From the NCBI GenBank assembly GCA_031539165.1, contig JAVKLK010000036.1:1-11253 (forward strand): a stretch of DNA of 11,253 nt, given 5' to 3'. Position numbers and translations under genes: made by a program. Source of the DNA: CAIVSN01 sp031539165. GTDB lineage: Bacteria; Patescibacteriota; Gracilibacteria; BD1-5; UBA2023. The notes under the pieces are model-generated. The model had not been told where the DNA came from and did not search any database. It saw nothing but the letters and a program-made list of their open reading frames with translations. Shown piece by piece: positions 6,897 to 11,253 of this stretch; the first letter of the stretch is position 1; every line of letters begins with the position of its first letter.

Positions 6897-6926
6897 AAAA
6901 ACCCCCCACTCTCAGCAGAGGGGGGG
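6897..6926 (-). terminator. intrinsic terminator of the EEP gene
   Basis: On the minus strand a GC-rich stem (6926-6917 pairing with 6912-6902, loop of four, one bulged base at 6908) is followed by five T (6901-6897) and an AT-rich tail. It begins 38 nt after the TGA stop at 6967-6965. Confidence 0.85.
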
Positions 6927-6964
6927 ATGTGAAACACGCCGCTTGCCCATTCACCAGGTGTTAA

Positions 6965-7939
6965 TCAGGGTTTGCCTGATGGTACCGTGGGAAGAGTGAA
7001 GCGTACGTAGATGGGAAGATGATCCGAAAGGCTTCGAGCCCGTTCAAATCCAAGGTGCTGGACAAGGTCGTATACGCCAGCATCGCAGACGCGCACATTT
7101 CCTCGGGTAAGGATGTGGTCATATGCTTTGTGTCGCTCGTTTCCTTCCTGAGACGTTCGTTTGAGTGTTGTCTTCTCTTTGATATGGTCGGTGAAACCAA
7201 TCGCCTCGAAGTGACCCATATTCTCCAAATTGAAATCGCCGAGCAATATCTCGAAGGGAACTGAAGGCTTTTGCGCCGAGGATTTCAGGTATGTCGCAAT
7301 TTGAAATGCTTCGTATTCTGGCATTTTGGTTGCCGGAACAAGATGAACTGCATGAATACGTATTGGTCCTGATTCTCGCTTCATGCCTTTTTTGGAGGGC
7401 TGTAAGTGAATTTCTGCCAATAACGGTTCCCGGTCCACTTTAGCAATCAAATCTCCGACAAGACTCACATCGGATTTTCGATTGAATTCCTTGAAGATGC
7501 TCGATTGCCAGAGCATTCCATATCGCTCGGTTCCCGGTCCAACGGTATTCCCGCTCGTGATCGAGTCCCAATCTCGGTCGAGATCGAGCTCTGACTCAAG
7601 GAGGGCAACTGCCTGAGAACCGTCCCGCACCGATACCTCCTGTACAAAAACGAGATGCGCTCCAAGTGCCCGAAGGATTGAGCGTATCATTGGTGCCTGT
7701 TCTTGGGCCTTGTTGAGACCGTAGTTTTGGATATTCCAAGATACGACGGTGATCGCGTCTCGAGGACAGGAAGAGGGAATGGTTTTTGGACGGAGTGGGG
7801 GGAAGACTGCCTGAACTTCTTGAGCTCCCCGAGCAGTTTCGGTTTTCGCAATTGCGGATCCTTTTTGTGAGAAGGCGAGGACTGCGAGCAGGGCCCCGGC
7901 TACCACAAGCACGGAAAGTTTTTTTCTGAATGATTCCAA
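6965..7939 (-). CDS. exported endonuclease/exonuclease/phosphatase family protein
   Basis: A 324-residue member of the DNase I-like EEP superfamily, metal-dependent phosphodiesterases acting on DNA, RNA or lipid/sugar phosphates. Residues 1-30 form a signal peptide or anchor (KK, then LSVLVVAGALLAVLAF). The EEP motifs are in order: VVSWNIQNYG (66-74, metal-site Asn), VFVQEV (97-102, metal-site Glu), LLGDFNLE (Asp and Asn of the active site), YDHILTRG, and LSDHLPIYVRF near the C-terminus (catalytic Asp-His). Start TTG 7939-7937 is chosen because AAGGAGA lies 6 nt before it. The stop is TGA 6967-6965, followed by a terminator; no TAA or TAG occurs in frame before that terminator, so UGA must be a stop here. 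That conflicts with the neighbouring genes and, with the strong SD, marks this as foreign or chimeric. Substrate not predictable. Confidence 0.9.
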   Translation of the reverse strand: MESFRKKLSVLVVAGALLAVLAFSQKGSAIAKTETARGAQEVQAVFPPLRPKTIPSSCPRDAITVVSWNIQNYGLNKAQEQAPMIRSILRALGAHLVFVQEVSVRDGSQAVALLESELDLDRDWDSITSGNTVGPGTERYGMLWQSSIFKEFNRKSDVSLVGDLIAKVDREPLLAEIHLQPSKKGMKRESGPIRIHAVHLVPATKMPEYEAFQIATYLKSSAQKPSVPFEILLGDFNLENMGHFEAIGFTDHIKEKTTLKRTSQEGNERHKAYDHILTRGNVRVCDAGVYDLVQHLGFERARSLSDHLPIYVRFTLPTVPSGKP

Positions 7940-7943
7940 GAGA

Positions 7944-7950
7944 TTCTCCT
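7944..7950 (-). promoter_or_regulatory. strong Shine-Dalgarno sequence deciding a TTG start
   Basis: AAGGAGA on the minus strand sits about 5-6 nt before TTG 7939. Native genes in the window mostly lack such sites, so it is an extra sign that this gene comes from another translation background. Confidence 0.65.
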
Positions 7951-8053
7951 TGTTTGCCCGTTAGGGCCTATGTTGATGAAACAGAATACGAATTCCATGG
8001 GGTGGTTTTCGATTCGCCAAAGAGTTATACGGATGTACTTACATAAGTCAATT

Positions 8054-8080
8054 TTGCAGGACTTGTTGCGTCTGTACAAT
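8054..8080 (+). promoter_or_regulatory. promoter of the HD-domain gene, probably leaderless
   Basis: TACAAT at 8075-8080 ends exactly 6 nt before ATG 8087. A weak TTGCAG at 8054-8059 gives a 15-bp spacer. There is no Shine-Dalgarno sequence. This layout argues for ATG 8087 rather than the upstream in-frame ATG at 7970. Confidence 0.45.
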
Positions 8081-8086
8081 GCAGAT

Positions 8087-9229
8087 ATGTCATCGCTCAT
8101 TTCTCTCCTCATCCGAGGACTTTCCATTTATCGGTGGAGTAATTTCTCTCGCATTGAACAAACAACTACACTGGACCATGCGGCATTTTCCCTCCAGATA
8201 GCGTATCTACTTGCCGACCTCATGGAGGAATCTGGTTCTCAGAAGATAGACAGACTTCGTCTCTATGAGCATTCTCTTTTCTCTACTTCGTTTACCTGCA
8301 TGTATTCCGATATTGGGTCGGAAGTGAAGGCTCGTATCCGATCTTTGCGCCCCGATTTGTATGGTATTCTTTCTGATAAGGTAGAACAAACCCTTCTTGC
8401 CTGGAATCTTCCAGCTTCTCTTCATGCTTCATGGCAGGGATGGTCCGATATACATCAAAACGATAATTCTCTCGAGCAACATATATTTGAATACGCCAAA
8501 ATAGCTTCAGCCTACTTTGAGGCAACCTTTAATGCACGGGTATATCCAGAGATGTATGGATATCCTCTTGCTGTGATTCGGAAAAATCTCAACATGCCTC
8601 AGTATGCTCGTTTCCGAGAATTGTTGGATGTAACGCAGGAGAGTGGAGCGGTGCAGTATATCTTGACCATTCGTCGCCTACAGTCAGCCTACCGATGGAA
8701 TCGACTCCGAAGAACCTATCCAATTTCAGTTATGGCTCACCTGTACTTGGTTGCGGTGTTTTCGTATCTTCTCACACAAAACCATTCCCATGCCGAGAGG
8801 GAAGAGGCCATACTTCTCGCTCTTGCCCACGATATACCTGAGGCCATCACGGGAGATATTATCACTCCCACAAAAAAGGCAGCTCCTTGATTTGAAGAAG
8901 TGATTGCACAAATTGAAGAAAATTTTGTGAAGGATAAAATCCTCCATTCTCTCCAGGGGAGAGTATTTCTCGAACACTATGAGCGTCGCCTTCTTCATCC
9001 ATGGGATGATGCACTGGGGAAACGCGTGAAGCTGGCGGATCACTTCTCCGCTTTTACCGAAGCTCGACTTGAGGAGCTCGCCAATCCAAATAACGAACAA
9101 TTTGGAAGAAGTCGTGAGTGGGTGGCCTCAAAAATTACTCAATCAAACGATCCAGAGGCTATTCATCTCATGCAGGATCTCTTCACGGGATTGAAGCTTT
9201 TCATGCCAGACAGCGAACTAAAATTATAA
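8087..9229 (+). CDS. tandem HD-domain phosphohydrolase, YfbR-like (UGA read as Gly)
   Basis: From ATG 8087 this is 380 residues, about twice a single-domain YfbR-type 5'-nucleotidase. The second domain keeps the HD metal signature: H218 (VMAHLYLVAV), H249-D250 in ALAHDIPEAITGDI, and D318 in KLADHFSAFTEA. TGA 8888 encodes G268 in TKKAAP-G-FEEV. It is followed by 113 more coherent residues containing D318, so it cannot be a stop. The first domain shows the same layout (YRW..., then DHAAFSLQIAYLL with H31; YEHS in place of HD at 60-63; EYAKIASAYFEA in place of the final Asp helix), so it looks like a duplicated copy that has lost metal ligands. The enzyme probably hydrolyses nucleoside monophosphates or similar substrates. 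In-frame ATG 7970 would add 39 residues that resemble no HD sequence. The stop is TAA 9227-9229. Confidence 0.85.
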
Positions 9230-9292
9230 TTTGAATTGAAATATTAGGAAGCAGTGATAGACTTCCTCGTTATTTCTTTTTATTCGATTTTT

Positions 9293-9889
9293 ATGTCAAA
9301 AATTCTCTACCTCAATGGTTCTCCTCGTGCTGAGCGATCACATTCTCAGAACCTTGCCGAGCATGTTCTCTCAAAGCTTCACGGAGAGGTGATTCGCCGA
9401 GATCTTTCTCAAGATGTTCCGTTTGTTACTGGTACTCAGATTGCTCACATGTATGGGTTTGCTGACTACGCAAGTCTTTCGGGAGCTGACAAAATTTCCG
9501 TTGACTACCAGAACGAAGTAGTAGCAGAAGCACTCTCTGTTGATACGATTGTTCTTGCGGTTCCAATGTGGAACCTTGGAATGCCCGCTTCAGTGAAAGC
9601 ATGGTTCGACCAGGTGATCAAGATAGGGCACACGTGGAAAATGGATGAGAATGGGGCTTATGTGGGACTTGCAAAAAATATTAAGCGCGTCATTATTGTG
9701 GGAACAAGCTCTGGAGTTCCAGCAGGAGAGGGGCATCCTTGGGATTTCTTGACCGGACATGTGACAGCCTTGTTTCATTTCATCGGAGCAGAAGAGGTGA
9801 AACTTTTCTGGGCAACTGGACATGGTGATGCCGCAATCGAGTCTTCTCTCGAAGCAGCAAAAAAACAGATTACTGCCTATATCGGATAA
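9293..9889 (+). CDS. azoR: FMN-dependent NAD(P)H oxidoreductase, AzoR/AcpD-like
   Basis: A 198-residue flavodoxin-fold quinone/azo reductase, the usual length for the family, acting in the cytoplasm as a two-electron reductase of quinones and azo compounds with FMN. Visible motifs are KILYLNGSPRAERSHSQNLA (residues 3-22, FMN phosphate loop with S-x-S), AVPMWNLGMPASVKAWFDQV (the PMYN-type FMN loop) and a third FMN-contacting loop, GTSSGVPAGEG. The stop is TAA 9887-9889. ATG 9293 matches the family N-terminus; GTG 9254, with a better AGGA upstream, would add 13 hydrophobic residues and is the alternative. The GIY-YIG gene starts 6 bases later, so the two may share a transcript. No in-frame TGA is present. 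Confidence 0.9.
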   Translation: MSKILYLNGSPRAERSHSQNLAEHVLSKLHGEVIRRDLSQDVPFVTGTQIAHMYGFADYASLSGADKISVDYQNEVVAEALSVDTIVLAVPMWNLGMPASVKAWFDQVIKIGHTWKMDENGAYVGLAKNIKRVIIVGTSSGVPAGEGHPWDFLTGHVTALFHFIGAEEVKLFWATGHGDAAIESSLEAAKKQITAYIG

Positions 9890-9894
9890 TACTC

Positions 9895-10194
9895 ATGGCA
9901 ACTGCCATATCTCCAATCAATACAGACATCCCCCTTCCGCAGGGGGCTGTTGTGTACATGCTTCTTTGCTCCGATGATACACTGTATACTGGCTCTACGA
10001 ATGACCTTCATCGAAGATTTCAGGAGCATAATCACGCAAAAACAGGAGCTCACTATACAAAGATTCGCAGACCGGTTCATCTCGTATACTACGAAGCGGT
10101 GGCTGACCTATCTTTAGCAAGGAAGCGCGAGTACGCGATAAAACAACTTACTCGCAAAGAAAAAGAGCTTCTTATAGCCCAATTCTCTCGATAA
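9895..10194 (+). CDS. GIY-YIG nuclease-fold protein, UPF0213/YhbQ family
   Basis: This 99-residue single-domain GIY-YIG protein is typical of the UPF0213 group. After a short N-terminal extension come VVYMLLCSDDTLYTGSTNDL (from about residue 19; GIY and YIG become VYM and YTG), HRRFQEHN with the conserved Arg, and the K-T-G-A-H-Y-T-K run followed by RRPVHLVYYEA, which carries the usual Glu. The C-terminus KREYAIKQLTRKEKELLI is the family's basic helix. Such proteins are thought to act on nucleic acid, but their role is not settled. The start lies 5 nt after the azoR stop. The last 23 bases overlap the 3' end of the convergent membrane-protein gene. The stop is TAA. Confidence 0.9.
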   Translation: MATAISPINTDIPLPQGAVVYMLLCSDDTLYTGSTNDLHRRFQEHNHAKTGAHYTKIRRPVHLVYYEAVADLSLARKREYAIKQLTRKEKELLIAQFSR

Positions 10195-10621
10195 TTCTAT
10201 CAAGAAAACTGATTTCTTTTGGCTCACCTTCTGGAAGATATCCGAGAAGGAATGCTCGTATTTCATCGATTGGCACTTCTCCAAGAGGAATATCGATGGT
10301 TCGAAGAGTGTTTTGTTTGAGTCGGATATGAAGAGACTTCGGCATGCTCTCATCGAAGTTCAAACTGAACGACTCAATTTGTCCATAATCATAGAATCAC
10401 TCCCCAATACCAACCCCGTTCTCGTTTACGAGAGCGGTTGTTGTATCGGGAGCATTGTTCTCGAGAAGCACATAGACTCCAGCGAGAATAATAACTACAA
10501 TAGCGAGTGCGTAAATCTGTGTGAGTATTCCCCAGATAGCGAGAGAAAGAGTAATGCACCCAGCAATCATATACCAGCTTGTGCTGTGATTCTTTTTTGA
10601 AGGAACTTCCCAAGTAAGCAT
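10172..10621 (-). CDS. two-helix membrane protein with PH-like domain, T4SS-associated in CPR (UGA read as Gly)
   Basis: Joining the two open stretches across TGA 10399-10397 gives a 149-residue protein from ATG 10621-10619 to TAA 10174-10172. Residues 17-32 and 35-53 form a helical hairpin in the membrane. After a Thr/Asn linker comes NENGVGIGE-G-FYDYGQIESFSL (68-87), where the UGA-Gly is G75, then LHIRLKQNTLRTIDIPL and a C-terminal amphipathic part. The I-x-x-x-FYxYxxIxSF pattern is typical of small bacterial PH-like domains of the DUF5673 kind, which often follow pilin-like genes in CPR type IV secretion or pilus loci. Its start is 1 nt after the pilin gene's TAG, so they form one operon. 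Exact role unknown. Confidence 0.75.
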
Positions 10622-10622
10622 G

Positions 10623-10967
10623 CTAGAAATTTTGAAGAATGAAATTCACGATGAACCATCCAGAAAGAGAGATAACAAATCCAGTGATTCCGGCGGTAAT
10701 TATCTTTTTTCCGGCTTCCTTGTCCCCGCTTACTGAGCCATACCCGAGCTTCACTGCACCATAGAGTGTCATGACAACAGCAATCGTTCCAACAAGTCCG
10801 AGAAGATAGTTGGTCACATTTACGATGATGAGAGGTATAGTACCAAAATCAATATCTCCAGAGCGGAGTTTTTGATTTTCTATACCAATCCAACTCGCCG
10901 CATGAGTGAGTTGGGGAAGGACTGAAATCATGAGACTGACTCAGACTTTTTTGATGAGATGTTTCAT
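10623..10967 (-). CDS. VirB2/TrbC-like pilin-type membrane protein (UGA read as Gly)
   Basis: From ATG 10967-10965 to TAG 10625-10623 the product has 114 residues. MKHLIKKVGVSLMISVLPQL is a signal peptide, with G9 encoded by TGA 10943-10941 and a likely cleavage site around THAAS (21-25). Two hydrophobic segments follow, about 45-72 and 88-112, separated by the short loop YGSVSGDKEAGKK, the loop pattern of CPR VirB2/TrbC-like pilins. Starting at the downstream ATG (10931) would lose the basic n-region, so the UGA-containing start is better. The gene would encode a processed inner-membrane pilin subunit of a type IV secretion or pilus machine. The PH-like protein follows directly. Confidence 0.8.
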
Positions 10968-10973
10968 GGACAC

Positions 10974-10979
10974 AGTATA
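10974..10979 (-). promoter_or_regulatory. -10 element of the pilin operon, probably leaderless
   Basis: TATACT on the minus strand ends 6 nt before ATG 10967. A TTGGAA-like -35 lies about 15 bp upstream. The layout is the same as for the HIT gene, down to the hexamer, and no Shine-Dalgarno sequence is present. Confidence 0.55.
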
Positions 10980-11024
10980 GTCGCTTTTTTGTAATTCCAA
11001 ATTTTGTCTCTCCCTGTTTTTGGC

Positions 11025-11030
11025 TATAAT
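11025..11030 (+). promoter_or_regulatory. -10 element of pheT
   Basis: A perfect TATAAT, 27 nt before ATG 11058, in the 90-bp divergent gap with the pilin operon. The -35 region is weak (TTGTCT at 11004-11009, 15-bp spacer). Confidence 0.5.
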
Positions 11031-11057
11031 TGGCGATATTTCGATAGTTGTATCTGT

Positions 11058-11253
11058 ATGAAACTCTCACTTAACTGGATTGGACTCTTTACTGACGTGC
11101 AAAAACCATTAGCAAGTCTCTCAGCGAGAGAGCTGGCACACCTGTACTCGATTCACACCGCTGAAATCGAATCGATTGCTCAGTACTCTCGACTAGAGGG
11201 GGTAGTTATCGGAAAAGTCCTCTCTGCAGAGCGCCATCCAGAATCGACAAAAC
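11058..11253 (+). CDS. pheT: phenylalanyl-tRNA synthetase beta subunit, N-terminus (gene runs off the right edge)
   Basis: The first 65 residues match the N-terminal domain of the PheRS beta chain, which with the alpha chain charges tRNA-Phe in the cytoplasm. MKLSLNWIGLF corresponds to the family start MKxSLNWLxxF. It is followed by LSARELAHLYSIHTAEIESI (the A-x-x-L-T-x-x-G-x-E-V-E segment) and then GVVIGKVLSAERHPEST, the start of the tRNA-binding OB-fold, where relatives have VVVGKVLEVxxHPNADKL. There is no TGA in the visible part. pheS is not adjacent upstream, so pheS and pheT may be separated in this organism. A TATAAT lies 27 nt upstream. Confidence 0.88.
   Translation, partial: MKLSLNWIGLFTDVQKPLASLSARELAHLYSIHTAEIESIAQYSRLEGVVIGKVLSAERHPESTK

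Noticed and set aside
6873..7988. 7-bp direct repeat CAGAATA at 6873-6879 and 7982-7988 flanking the EEP gene
   Set aside because: Too short and AT-rich to claim as a target duplication, and it is not placed precisely at the composition change.
10313..10600. Plus-strand 95-codon frame opposite the membrane protein
   Set aside because: The minus-strand gene, with its helices, operon spacing and UGA-Gly motif, explains this stretch.
344..10967. In-frame TGA codons as pseudogene decay, selenocysteine or Trp
   Set aside because: Seven genes are otherwise intact, UGA falls at family glycines, no other stops or frameshifts accompany them, and Trp is already TGG.
1..11253. tRNA, rRNA or CRISPR array
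   Set aside because: No cloverleaf, rRNA core motif or regularly spaced repeat was found by reading either strand; a dedicated covariance search was not possible.

Overview
The window reads as a chromosomal segment of a UGA-recoded Patescibacteria/CPR bacterium (Gracilibacteria or Absconditabacteria, translation table 25, UGA = glycine). Seven reading frames contain in-frame TGA, 22 in all. Many fall where the family requires glycine: the Walker A loop of a small kinase (GPA-UGA-SGKS), the N-terminal CKIAS-G-K and pre-histidine glycine of a HIT protein, and the N-terminal region of a pilin-like protein. All genes that look native end in TAA or TAG. Several native genes have a -10 hexamer exactly 6 nt before ATG and no Shine-Dalgarno sequence, which suggests leaderless transcription.

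Layout: (1) 1-2450: a partial unknown gene on the minus strand, diverging from a plus-strand run of HIT hydrolase, P-loop nucleotide kinase and an MFS transporter. (2) about 2530-4862: an island richer in G+C that holds a plant-like (class II) ketol-acid reductoisomerase, ilvC, and an unrecognised minus-strand ORF. Here the ordinary code applies: ilvC has a Shine-Dalgarno sequence, ends in TGA and is followed at once by an intrinsic terminator. The island is flanked by a 9-bp direct repeat (TCAAAAGAT), and an inverted copy lies just inside the right end. (3) 4863-6861: AT-richer DNA with a lipoprotein and a large unknown protein carrying nine in-frame UGA codons, whose central motif is weakly like the OspF/SpvC/HopA1 lyase fold. 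(4) about 6897-7939, minus: a second standard-code island with an exported endonuclease/exonuclease/phosphatase-family protein (strong SD, TTG start, TGA stop, terminator). (5) 8087-11253: native genes again: a tandem HD-domain phosphohydrolase, an FMN-dependent NAD(P)H oxidoreductase (AzoR-like), a GIY-YIG protein, a convergent membrane-protein/pilin pair typical of CPR type IV secretion or pilus loci, and the start of pheT.

The main result is the mosaic of genetic codes. Two segments whose genes need UGA as stop sit inside a contig whose other genes need UGA as glycine. This is either very recent horizontal acquisition that is not yet adapted to the host code, or chimeric assembly. Read mapping across the junctions would decide. 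The candidate new biology lies in the nine-UGA protein, the tandem HD protein and the leaderless promoters.
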